From Phoma sp. XZ068 (taxonomy: Eukaryota > Ascomycota > Dothideomycetes > Pleosporales > Didymellaceae): a DNA stretch of 64,000 bases. The notes beneath the pieces were generated by a model, which saw only the letters and a program-made list of their open reading frames with translations, was not told where the DNA came from and searched no databases. The translations under genes and the position numbers were made by a program. Positions 10,906 to 22,125 of the stretch are shown one piece after another (position 1 is the first letter of the stretch; every line of letters begins with the position of its first letter). The stretch covers positions 744,001 to 808,000 of the forward strand of contig RBKR01000001.1 of assembly GCA_004835665.1 (NCBI GenBank). Reading direction: 5' to 3'.

Positions 10906-12215
10906 AACCGCTGTCTCGAGTTTTTTGTTTTTCCAAGCCCACCATGTATCGTGAGTGGCACGCTCGTTATATACACTTGGACGGCGGTAATGTTTAGACA
11001 TGTTAATCACGGGCGCTGGGAGTTATTGCTTTTAGAAGGTCTTAGGTTCAGTGCATTGCGAAGACGGAGAAAAGGAATACATTCGCTAATTACTTTACAT
11101 GTCTATCTTGTCTTGATCTTCATGAACTGTGATACATCCACAATAACGTCACTCGTGAGGTGTGCACACCGACGTCGGGTGTTGGGATAACAGGGTGCAG
11201 TCCACCCATGGATTGAAGTGAAAATTGACATTGTTACGACCCTGTTGACACTTGTTATCGCACATCAAATAAATCTGGCGTCATGGCAGCCTCACTATCA
11301 GGATGGACCCTGCACACCATCGGATATATGTTACTTTACGGGTAGACCTCCTCGCGAACCCTTGGTCCTAGCAAGTGCTCGGATTTGGTCGTGCCCACCC
11401 GAGTCCCCGGCCCCTATCGATCCGACGTCCACGATCGTCCAGCTCCCGGGTAGGTGGGATCGTGGATACGACATCCCAGTCTGCAACTTCACGTGGTACG
11501 TGCGTGGCGGTGCGTGTGAACGTCCACCTCTACCTTTACCACGCTCCTGCGTTCCTTGCCAGGCTTGCCATTTTCGCCGCGCTGTCCATGCACGCGCTCG
11601 AACGCATCGTTCGCTCGCGCCATGGCATCCCAAGTATCATCGCTCATCCGAAGTCCACGCTAGTACCATAGCATCCTCACGGACAGCTGTAAACGCGTGT
11701 TTCCACATCCGTACTGCCCCATTTCGTCGACTTTATTGCTGGGATTTGCGTACCCCAACTCCCAACATCTGGAGAGATTACCATGCCATGCGAAACTGCA
11801 CTTCCCCCAGGCGCACGTGAGGATAGTCTTAGTACGCATGCACCGGGTCCGCAGTCTTGAGAAACACGGCATGCTCGCGGTCGACGAGCTGCTTGTCCTG
11901 GTACGCCTCCGCATCGCAATCTACGCGCGCCTGGCGTGTGCGCCGTCAGGCGTAAGCACCTGATGAGCCGAAGTTCCAGTAGCAATGGAAGGTGTGTTGT
12001 TTCTCCTTCCAAGCAAGCGTTGAAGCCAGAGTTAACGTAGCGCAACAGACACGGCCGGCGAATAAGGAGTACCCTCGTATGATACCATGTGCCGAAGCAC
12101 GTTGTACGCAAGCTAAAGCCCGCTGTGTGGAAGCCGAAGCCCACTCTATGTTTGCTTTGTTGGCTTGATGTGCTTCGAGGCTTTGATAACCCAGTGCGCT
12201 CCGAGATCGCGTAGG

Positions 12216-12245
12216 TTTAGGAAGGTCGTAACAAGGTTCAGTAGC
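12216..12245 (+). other. Short stretch resembling the 3' end of 18S rRNA
   Basis: GTCGTAACAAGGTT is identical to the invariant segment just before the 3' end of eukaryotic small-subunit rRNA. It is preceded by TTTAGGAAG, comparable with TTTAGAGGAAG upstream of that segment in fungal 18S, and followed by CAGTAG where 18S has TCCGTAG. Only about 30 bases are involved, so this is at best a tiny, decayed fragment. Confidence 0.3.
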
Positions 12246-13059
12246 CTAGAGGGGAAGGGGGTTTAAGCTAACTGTAGTTGCAACGTCCTGGTTTAGCCAA
12301 GGGTTATACAATATACTCTACTAACATGTCTGATGCACTGGTTCGTATACCAAGTGATAAAATCAGGAACTACGTTAGGCAAATACCAAACACTACAGTG
12401 TTGATATCCATGACCTTAACAGGACTGGGCGTGGAGTGTTGGAGGACATCATTCCTACGCTAGGTCCAGTCTCGCTTACTGTACGCCCCTGGTGGACAAC
12501 TCTAACTCCAGTAGACCAAGCCACTGCCCCTTGTGCATGTAGAAACTCCTTGATCTACCACCATTGCTGACGTACCACAGCTGACGGCCGCCTGGCGCCT
12601 GCACGTGTTTACGTGTACCGAGGCTGGGCCGCCTTAACCTGGGCGGCACTCTCTCGAGCATATTAGCGCCTCCTCAGTCAGTCACGCAAGCAGGCTCCTT
12701 TGCAAAGCCAGTGTTTGAAAAAGAGGCCCGTTGAGGATCGATAATAGGTACGTGCTGGATTCAAGATACGGTGATTCTCCTAAGAGCCAGGTGTTAACTA
12801 CAACACATTTTCACCATCAGCAATTGAGGCTCTCTAACTTCAGATTGATTGGCTACGTTATCAGGTAGTAGATAGCTCCTTACCACAATAAAAGATCGTC
12901 CCGGAATGTGGTGATAACGCAGGTGCAGGGAATCCCTTGGATGAATCACAATGGTAGATAGATAGGCTAGTCTTAATAGGAAACTACGGTGCCGTATGCA
13001 CGGTACGACACCATATAGGACTCTTTAAGCCATACAGTACACACATCAGCTCGGCCGTA

Positions 13060-13930
13060 CTATACTATGGCCTATTGGAAGCGCTGGGCTGAACAAGTGT
13101 TTGATCGCTACACAAAGGACTCATCTCGGAGAAAGAGGAGGCTCTTGATACTTGATGGCCACGGAAGCCACGTTACCCTTGACGTTATTGAGTATTGTGT
13201 CAACTACAAAATACCCCTGGCCGTACCTGCTCAATATCCAACTCACACGCCCCAGCCGCTTGATGTGAGTTTATCCAAGCCACTCTCGCAAACCTACACT
13301 AACGAGCTCCACGCTTTCCTTTACACAAGCAAGAGGCAAGCACGAGTCAAGAAAAGAAACTTCTTTTTTTTTTCTCTAGAAGGCGGTCATTTAAGGAAAT
13401 AATACTCGGCCTCTTCAAAGTTATGGGTGTATGACCATGTGACTTCTCTGTTGTACTTGACAAGCTCAACAACGCTAGGCCACGAGAACCCCTGTTAGAG
13501 ATGTGCTGAAACCCAGCTCAATGGAAGATAACAGGACAGAATCTGAAGTCAATAGCTAAAGATCCGAGCAGTTGGGAGGTACAAATACTACTGACTCCAT
13601 ACACTCACTTGCTGCCCAAGTTAAGCTTCTAGAACGCCAAAATCAAGGCCTTCAAGAAGTAGGAACCTGTCAAAAGAAGCATAACAAGCCAAGTAAGCCT
13701 CTGAATCTACAACAATGCAAGGAGGACCGTGGTGTAGCTGTATGATGATCGCCCAGGAAGTTCTGGAAGGCACGTTTTCGTCTGACGATTCATGGGTTGG
13801 AAAAGGAAGAGAAGCAACACCAATGAGAAGGAAATTGAAGCTAATGCCAGGCTTCAGAGGGACGAAATAACTCAGGAGAAGCGTAGACGGTAGCAGTAGC
13901 CAAGGCAGCGAGGGAGAAGGGTAGAAATAG
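13060..13930 (+). mobile_element. Decayed pogo/Tc1-mariner-type transposase relic (DDE_1)
   Basis: Translation from about 13067 gives RRKRRLLILDGHGSHVT, the second-Asp region of pogo-type DDE_1 transposases, then PAQYPTHTPQPLDVSL, the family's highly conserved follow-on. The frame breaks in a T-rich run near 13365-13375. A +1 frame resumes with SFKEIILGLFKVMGV before a stop. Further downstream (about 13590-13930) come pieces of the typical C-terminal region: LAAQVKLLERQNQGLQE coiled coil, PLNLQQCKEDRGVAV and a Lys/Arg/Glu-rich tail, again cut by stops. The N-terminal DNA-binding half and terminal inverted repeats were not found. The element is inactive. Confidence 0.8.
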
Positions 13931-14084
13931 TCATAGTGTTGGTGGGATATTGTCCAGATCCAGGCACTAACACAGGCTGGTCACTCGCCCACAAGGTCCG
14001 TTAGTAGACACTAACAAAGTAAAATATCCGTCCGACTGTTTTTGATAGGGTGATGTGGTGGTCGAGAAGTTTCTATCTGGAACA

Positions 14085-14414
14085 AGGCCAGAGCCGAACT
14101 GCAGATCTACGATAATGCGTCTTGACTTGCAGCAATCTTCACCAACATCGTGGACCACGCTCGGCTGGTCGAGCCGTGAATTAAGGAACGTCCCAGCCAT
14201 GGATCTCCCAGATGAGGTAAATTAGGGTTGGACCCTTCGAAGCGAAGGCTGGTTAGGCACCGAATCAGTGCAGGCCGATCCGCAGATCTACGGTAGTGTG
14301 TCTTGATCATACGCTGCGTTCTCAACCAACACGTGGATCATCCTCGGACGGTCCCGTTGGTTAAGCGAAATGTCCCCGCCCACAGGTCCCCAGGTCGTGT
14401 AAGTTAGGGTTGAA
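14085..14414 (+). repeat. Diverged tandem duplication, ~182-bp period
   Basis: Two copies of the same block lie side by side. Anchors repeat at a constant offset: GCAGATCTACG at 14101 and 14282, and TTAGGGTTG at 14222 and 14404. Intervening shared words include TGTCTTGA/GCGTCTTGA and CGTGGA-CA. Many differences are transitions. The copies may belong to a repeat family of this genome; I cannot assign one. Confidence 0.7.
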
Positions 14415-15111
14415 CTAGCGCATGCTAATTATTAGGGATCAAGCATCGGAGCATTATGATTGTTATTATCATGATGATTGGAGGACACTCTGTTAAGGTC
14501 GAGTAATTAAATTAATGTCCTGGCTCACCGACACTCCTCTAAGGTTCAGACATCGAGTCAGGGCCTCGGCTGAGAATGTCTCGGCTGTCACATCCGTAAG
14601 CCACACTCTACAACCATGGTTGCAGAGCACCACACTGTATCCGTAGTAGGCAGTATCTGTGCCCCTTTAGGTAAAGTCACTTCTCTTTCAGGAAGAGTAT
14701 CCCTAGATGGCCGGTTTCCGCGTTCGACACTGAGGACGAATCGGCAGTCGCCGGGTTCTTGAGCGCCAAACATCGATTTGTCTTCAATGGTAAAGGCAGA
14801 CACAGGCCACCTAAGAGTTACTAAGAGGCTCTTGTTAGTATACTCAGCTTCCACGTGTTCTAACTTAGTGCCTGCAGGCGGGCAAGGATGATCGCCCGGG
14901 GGATCAGGCCAGCCCCCTGCTGCGGCGCGGAAGCGCATCTGTGCGAAGTATGAATTAAACTGATGAAGGGTATGTCACTACTCTACGCATGTTGTTCATG
15001 AATCTATATAACCCGACCCTTACCGCCAGCAGCTTCATACCTGCCCAGAAACCTTGCAACATAGGAACATACATCTCACATACGACATTCCGTCAATCCA
15101 ACGACGTTATA

Positions 15112-16555
15112 ATGCAGTCGAACCTCTCCAAATTGGTGGCTGTGTTACTATGGCTTTTGGTCACAGTTTGTTACGCTCAAACAAACAACTATGGAATATT
15201 ACCCAGCTGCGCTGTAAGTCCAGCCTTCCCATATGCATACCAATGTTAACCATCAGCTTAGCAAGATTGTATCAACAGTTCTTTTAAAGATACACAATGT
15301 CACCCGTTGACCTCTGACGCATCTTGCGTCTGCCATGATGCTATCATATTCGACAAAGCCAATAGCTGTATTAGTGCATCATGCAGCCCTAAGGATAGAC
15401 TAAGCGCACTTCATATTACGCTCAACACTTGTGGACCAATTCGCAACAAATCGAAGCTTTATCAAAATGTCAATATCATATTCTACACATTGGCTTTTGT
15501 TGCCATGGTAGCCCAGTGGATTGTACGGTTCACTTTGGGACGATTGCGATTGCTTGATGACGGCAATATGGTTATAGTCTTTATCTTGGACGCTGTTCTG
15601 TTCGCTATACCCTACAAGATGTCTTTAACTGGACTGGGACGTGATATCTGGAATGTTCCTTTCTCGGGTATATATGACACTCTCTTGGTAAGATTACTCT
15701 GTTATTTTAGCAAGATTTAACTAATATTAAATAGTATTTCTGGATTGGAGAGATTGTCTATTTTGTTCATCTTGGTTTTATTAAAATCGCCTTCCTGCTC
15801 TTCTTCCTGCAGATCTTCCCGGACAAACAATTTAGGAAAATTGTGTGGGTTCTTATCTTCTTACAGATTGCGTCAGTAATAGCATTTGGTGTTGCAGGTG
15901 TATTTATCTGTACACCTATTAGCTATATCTGGACACAATGGGATGGAGAGCACAATGGGAGGTGTATCAACAATAACCTACTAGCATTCACCCATGCAGC
16001 TTACAATATTGTTATTGACATTGTTACATTGTCACTACCAATTCCGCAAATCTTAAAGTTGCACCTAAGTCTAAAGAAGAAGGTCTCTGTACTTCTTATG
16101 TTTAGCATTGGAGCTTTGTAAGTTAATTCTAGAAGAGGTTGGGTACTGCTAACACAAATACTCTTAGTGTTACCATTGTTTCAATTCTCCGTCTCCGGTC
16201 TCTTGTACACTTCGCTACCACAACCAACCCAACGTGGGACTATCTTGAAGCTAGTCTCTGGTCAATTATTGAATTCCAAGTCGGCGTTATTTGCTCCTGC
16301 CTGCCGTCAATTCGACTTGGTCTCACCCGCCTATCCCCAAAGGTCTTCGGCTCTACAAACCAATCAACTACAATAGACGCGATGGGCCGTTCTGGACGAA
16401 GCCTTGGACTATGCCCCAAGGATATTAACGTACAAACCTCATTTAGAGTAAGTCATGGAATGAAGCCGCAAGTAATTGATAATGGAGGAAGTTTCATACA
16501 GTTGGTGGAAATTACTGGCGATACACGGAGCGAAAAAAGTCTAGCAAGGGGGTAG
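15112..16555 (+). CDS. CFEM-domain, Pth11-like rhodopsin-fold membrane receptor
   Basis: Integral membrane protein combining a secreted-side CFEM cysteine domain with the seven-helix fungal rhodopsin-like domain of Pth11-type receptors; such proteins sense surface or host cues in plant-associated fungi. Exons 15112-15213, 15262-15687, 15735-16117 and 16168-16555 give 432 residues. The signal peptide (SKLVAVLLWLLVTVCYAQ) decides the start; an upstream in-frame ATG at 14989 would bury it. The CFEM module shows eight cysteines in the expected order (SCA, DC, QC, SCVC, SC, SC, TCG). The helices follow, with YFWIGEIVYFVHLGFIKIAFL as the family signature. The polar C-terminal tail is about 70 residues. 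The gene is visibly more A+T-rich than genes outside the island but has no stop codons or frame breaks, so it looks functional. Confidence 0.88.
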
Positions 16556-17728
16556 AAGGTCACCATTTGGAGAGAGGCAGAAGTGTGGGACACTCTCTTG
16601 ATTCTACGAACCGTTATACGCGTGATTGTTTGCTGTTCCTGTGCTTGAATCTAGATGCAATTGTAACTAAACGTGCAAAAGGTATATTTAAACTATGTTC
16701 TAAATTTTACGAGGCAGAAACAGATAGAATGCGTTATGAAAGTAATATGCAACGTTTAGCTGATAATATTCATTACTTATTGCACGTAAGCAGCAGTCTG
16801 TAGAAAACAACTAGCTACGACGCAGAGGAAATCCCCTAAGTGGCAAATGCAGACCTGCAGCGTATCGAGGAAGAGCACGAGGTGGCCTCCGTGCAGGAGC
16901 TGATCCAAGATTCCAACCGCCAACAGGCTAATCCTCTCGAGAGCAACACTCCTGCGCGTTAGACAGCTGCCAGACAGGGCAAAAGATGCACGCAAGGGAA
17001 AGGAGAGGGAACTACACAAGTCTGGTCTGGAGGCCATGCAGAGACTGGTGCGTAGCGTTCTATAGTAGCTAAGAACGCGAGCTGGCGGGTGCGAAAGGTT
17101 ATTAAGGGACGCAAGGCCGGTGCTGAGTCCAACGAGCGCCCCTTCTACGCCAGAAACAAAGTGGCCACTATCAAGAAGTACCTAGGTACAGCCGGAAGCT
17201 GGCCCAGATCCTCTGCTACCTGTGTTAGACATCGCAAAGGTTACCACTATACTCGCGCATAGGTAAGGCGCTTTGCGAAGACATCATTTCTCATGTCAAT
17301 ATTTCCGTGATCGGAACGAATTGATCCTACCATCACATATCGACGCTAAAGTAAACTAATGACATCAGCATCCAGCAAGCATTCCGCCGCCATTTCGGCC
17401 TCAACTCCGCACACTAGTACCTGGCATTTCGACCCGCCTCGACGATGTCCAGATGGTCGGCTTATCTACATCGAGTATGGTCGATCACAATTGCCCGCTA
17501 CCGCGAACAAAGTGTTCACGTAACATCCATACTGCTGGTTGTCATGACGCGAACCTGAAGCATCGTTCACACCCAACGAGCCACAGACAAACATCTGAGG
17601 ATCCGAGAGCTTGGTTTGGACAACCGCTTTGATAAGCCTTGAGCCCCTCGCCGTGTCCCGGACTTTAGGCGCTGAGACTTCCCCCTAGCTCCGTTATAGC
17701 TGTGCTCTGTTGCGCTGGTCGTTACACC
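16556..17728. other. Intergenic; possible mobile-element debris
   Basis: No intact gene. On the plus strand around 16840-17040 a charged stretch (VANADLQRIEEEHEVASV, QELIQDSNRQQAN, then a stop and a Lys/Arg-rich segment) resembles a coiled C-terminal piece of a transposon-encoded protein, but I cannot assign it. The sequence nearer 17728 should include the sugar-transporter promoter. Confidence 0.4.
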
Positions 17729-20338
17729 ATGGCCAACGCGAGATATCTCGGTTTGAGAGGCGGAAGTCTCGCGACGGTCATCAGTGGTGTGTGTGGACTG
17801 TGCTTCTTGTAGGTCATGATTTTGCAACCTCAGACTAGGTGGCTGATAGCTCCAGGTGTTTCGGTTATGCGCAGGGCGTTGTAGGCGGTCTCTTGACCGT
17901 TCCTCAATTCCTCGATCGCTTCCCTCAAGTTAGTTCATTAGATCCTGAGCAGACGTCGTTCCACGATGCATGGGTTATTGGTACGCACGATACGGCGTGT
18001 GAACATAGAATCATACGCTGAATGTTTTATGAACAGGTCTTGCTGTAGGGTCCTGGCATCTCGGGTGTCTGGTTTCTGCCATACTCTGCATCTTCATTAG
18101 CGACTCCCTCGGTCGCAGAAAGACACTTCTACTCGGCATTGCGCTCTGGACTGTTGGTGAGATCATCCAAGCTTCATCGTACAGCTTCGCACAGTTCATG
18201 GTGGGACGAGGAGTCGCTGGCTTTGGTATGTTTACTCTTGTTTCTGTACTGTAGTTTCAAAAGGGGACCGCCGCTAACTTGGATCTGAAGGTAATGGTTT
18301 CACTACGTCCACAGCTCCTGCTTACCAGGCCGAGTGTGTTAAGTCACATCGGAAAGGGACTATATTGATGATCAGCGCAGGTGCCTTTGTTGCAGCTGGC
18401 TATGCGCTTTCATACTGGGTCACCTTCGCTTTTGCCTATGTCGACTCTTCGGCGGCATGGCGTGTCCCCATTGCGTTCCAGATTACCTTCGCGCTTCCGG
18501 CCATTGCCCTTCTGTTCTTCCTGCCAGAATCTCCTCGTTGGCTTATCTTGACGGGACGGGAACAGGAAGCATTGAGCGTGCTCTCCGCCCTCAACGATAC
18601 CGATATCGATGATTTTGAGATTAAAGACGAATTTCTTCAGATCAAGGACGCCATTCTGATCATGGTACAGGGGTCTACCACAAGCATGTTCTCGAACAAA
18701 GAGCGCCGTGGTTTTCACCGTGTTGTCCTTGCCTACTTCGTCCAGATCTTCCAGCAGGGGACCGGTATTAACCTAGTTCTGCAGTACCTCAGCTGGATCT
18801 TTTTCACTCGCATGTCATATACTGGATGGTTGGCACGTCTCCTTGCTGGATGTTCTGCAACTACGTATTTCCTTGCTAGTTTTGTCGCTGTCGTCGGTAT
18901 CGATCGATTTTGGGGTCGTAGGTCGCTGATGATGTTCGGCGCTTCTGGTATGAGTGGCTGTATGATCCTCATCACGACCATGCAATATCTCTGGACTGAG
19001 CGCAACATTTCAGGCACTAGAATTGCAAGTACTATTTTCCTCTTTGCATTCTCCATGTTCTTTGCCATCGGCTGGCAAGGAATGGCCTGGCTCTACCAAG
19101 TCGAAATTGTCCCACTGAGGATCCGTGGGCCGGCAAATGCGATCAGTACCAGTGCCAACTGGATGCTGAACTTCGTGTAAGTACTAGATCTCGTATTATG
19201 CATTGTCTAACACCAACGTCTCAATAGCGTAGTCTTCATCACCCCCATCGCCTTCACTAACATAGGCTACCGCACCTGGATCATTTTTGCTGCAACGAAC
19301 TTCGCTATCATCCCTCTCGTTTACTTCTTTTACCCAGAGACTGCATTCCGTTCGCTTGAAGAAGTGGATGTTATCTTCGCACTCGCTGACGAGGAGCCCG
19401 GCAACCCTTGGTTCAGTGTTGTGAAGATCAGCAAGAATGAGCCACTGTGGTTTGGCAAGCGTGGCGAAAAGCGGTTGAACTTCCAGTACCAAAATAGCTC
19501 CTGGCATCGTAAATTGATGGGCAGCAGCGGCAGCAGCGGCAACGGTAACGGAAGTGACCGCAACAGAGTGATCAACGAAAAGGACCAAACAACGGAAGAC
19601 TTCAACCGCTCGCTTCAACCTGCAGAAGCTAGCGTTAGCATTATTACTTCCAACTGCTACTCGGCTCAACACAACGGCTATAGACCTCCAAGCCCCGAGT
19701 CACCCATAGACCCTCGACTGTCCTCTCATATAAATGATGCGGCATCGCCGACATCTCTTTCGAGCCACAAGAAGATGCATAGGCAGAACAGCCGAACAGA
19801 TCACAGGGACTCCATCAGCAGCGAGCCCACTCTTCTCCACCACGACTCGCACGACGGCGCCAGAGGCTACAAAAGCCAAAAGCACACTTGGTATCAGAGC
19901 AAGGACTCTGTCGCCTCTGCTGAATTGTTCGGAACATCAGCAGGTCACAACTCTGAAACCGTGCCGCCAGTACCTGTGCTGCCACGTACACGCTCTCGAA
20001 GCAGTTCTTCCTCACCACCAGCCCCCACGTCTCGTGGCCGTCAACAGCGCTCGCGCCCAACGACAGCAGATACGCAGCGAACGTTTTTGTTCGATGATTC
20101 GTCGGACCACCATGCAATCACGGCTAATGAGCGCATTGAGACGGAGTCACTCAGCTCTGTGAATTACCCAGGCAGGCTCGCTGGTGGTATTACGCGAACA
20201 GTTAGCGGTCGGGACACGTATTTTCCCGACGGGTTGGTGGAGGACATGAGAGATGGAAGGGGTGTTGATAGACCGCTGAGTTCTGGGAGTGGGAGTGCGA
20301 GGAGGTTGGCTGCAAGGGATGCTGGAAGAGCTTTTTAG
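17729..20338 (+). CDS. MFS sugar transporter with long C-terminal cytosolic tail
   Basis: Sugar/H+ symporter-type MFS protein (hexose or disaccharide class). Exons 17729-17808, 17856-17980, 18037-18225, 18291-19176 and 19228-20338 give 796 residues. The first exon is short: ATGGCC in good context (ACACCATGG), joined TT|G to restore LCFGYAQGVVGGLLTV, the family TM1 signature. Later hallmarks are DSLGRRKT, GRGVAGFGNG, PESPRWL, QQGTGINLVLQYLSW and PETAFRSLEEVD. Sugar porters usually end about 30-50 residues after that last motif. Here roughly 270 more residues follow, Ser/His/Asp-rich with a Gly-Ser-Asn run and no TM segment. A long tail of this kind is seen in Snf3/Rgt2-type sensors, so a transceptor role is possible but unproven. 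The gene borders the transposon island. Confidence 0.87.
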
Positions 20339-22125
20339 TAGTATCGTGGGAGCATGCGGGGACACATGATAAATCAATACATGTTTAAACATTGAAACCT
20401 ATCTTGTAATTTGGGTGTTATTGAGAGCTGCCACAGTTGCGCTTGAGTTTGAGCACGATTTAAGTCGAAATGGTGGATGAACAATTTATTCTGTGTTTAG
20501 TTTTCGTCCACTAATGCGTGAGATTTCTGTATCACATGTGCTACGAGGACCATCCAACAGTAGCCCAAGCTCCATCTTTTAGCTGAGCAGACGTGATGAG
20601 AACCAATGCTTGTGATATAAGATAATTTTTAAAGGTCTTGATAGCATTGGAAGGCGTCTATGATGGCAACCAGCCTTCAATGGCAAATTAGTGGGGTCAG
20701 CTAAGGCCTATGTTGAAGATAAACCATTAGTGAACTCCAAAGGTCGCCTGTGGTAAAAGGTTTGGGGCTGAACAGAGGAGCGAAATTCGAGAGCCCAAAA
20801 CCTCAACCCCACCATGTTTACCAAACGTGGTCGTCGTCGTTTGTTGTCGTTACGCACCTCATGTCCTGTGGCTGTCCCAGCCCCTCTCGGAGGAAGCCGA
20901 GGCAACATGTGGCTGTGCAACACCATCGACGCGATTTGACGCACATCAATCAAATAGTATTCAATAGCCTGAGGACACGACGCTCTGCAGCCACTGACAG
21001 GGGTTACGAGCTGAAACTGCACTCTGTAAAGATAACGCTGGTCATGTGTTGCAGGTTGAGCGGTTAGGAAATTTGCTGAAAGCAGAGGCCATGGGGAAAA
21101 GGTTTGAGTGAGATCACCCTGCGGCTTTAGATCTAGATCGCCGTGAACAGGGGTGCGTGATGGTTGTCATGGCCTTATCTGGTAACGAGGGCTGTGTATA
21201 GAATTTGAATTCTGTCGCAGCTCGTAACATGCAAGCGATGTGCTGTCGCATACGTGACGGTTGTTACCGCCGTGGGTGGTGTTGTTGTTGATGGCGTCAA
21301 TCGAGATTAATGGTACGATGATGACATCGCACAGGGACAGCAGCTTGGTGCGCGTGTCACATCAACGCGCTGCAACGATCGACACACGCCGCTTGGCTGG
21401 AATTGAGGCCTTGTTTTCGGCAAGGACAATCCAAGTGTCAAGATGGATGAAAGGGAGCCATTGCAATACCTCGTTCGATCAATAACGTCATGTATCCGTT
21501 CTTTCGAGGTGATCACTGTTGAAAGCGTGCTGTTGATGCCGTGTGCCCGCGATTCGGTATGCACTTTGATGCTCGTAACGCGGGAGAGTGCCGTAACCCC
21601 TGAACGCACGAATCAATGCCTTGCTTTTGGCAAGCCCAGTTCGGTTATGCCCTAGCGATCATGAGGCGCCAATGCTGGCGAGCGAAAGGATATCGGATCG
21701 CGACTGGGCTCACAGTTCGAGTCGACTTCGACTCGTGTTTGTGTGTGCAAACACAGCCCCATTAACGGGCATTCCGAGCTGCAAGAGCTCACATGCCTGC
21801 GGCAATTGCGCCGCAACTGAGGCTGGTGCGGTGGGAGATGAGCTCTGTGAGGGTCTGGACTGCCGGGGGAACTGAAGGAAAGCTGAAGGGCACTTGGGCC
21901 AATCACACGCCGCTAGGCGATCGCGCTTGCCTTTGTCTGAACCACTGGGCCGATTAGAGTAGGGGCCCCACGTCATTCAGAGCTACTACTTGTAGCTCCC
22001 GCATCCTGTTTAATTGTATTGCGCCGCGACGAGCTCTTCAATTTTCACACCGCACAGTCATCTGCGCGTAAATAGCACTTCTTCATCGTCCTCGCGGGCG
22101 CAGACGAACCCCCCATACGCCCATT
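20339..22125. other. Intergenic 1.8 kb; no gene seen
   Basis: Only short frames without motifs occur on either strand. The left part holds the sugar-transporter 3' UTR and the right ~200 bases the leader of the channel gene. No repeat, tRNA or other RNA gene was recognised. Confidence 0.5.

Larger units (their letters stand above)
10906..15111. other. Gene-poor, transposon-decayed island
   Basis: The first 200 bases should be the glycosyltransferase 3' UTR. The remaining ~4 kb contains no intact gene: frames are broken by stops and base composition falls toward A+T. Within it lie an 18S-like scrap near 12.2 kb, a decayed pogo transposase near 13-13.9 kb and a duplicated 182-bp unit near 14.1-14.4 kb, each listed separately. 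The sequence between 10.95 and 12.2 kb and between 14.4 and 15.1 kb shows nothing I can name. Confidence 0.6.

Noticed and set aside
11218..11820. 200-codon open frame in the island
   Set aside because: Begins without supporting context and its translation has no domain; it overlaps equally long frames on the other strand, as in noncoding sequence.
14222..14412. TTAGGG words suggesting telomeric repeat
   Set aside because: Only two isolated TTAGGG hexamers occur, each once per copy of the 182-bp repeat; there is no tandem telomere array.
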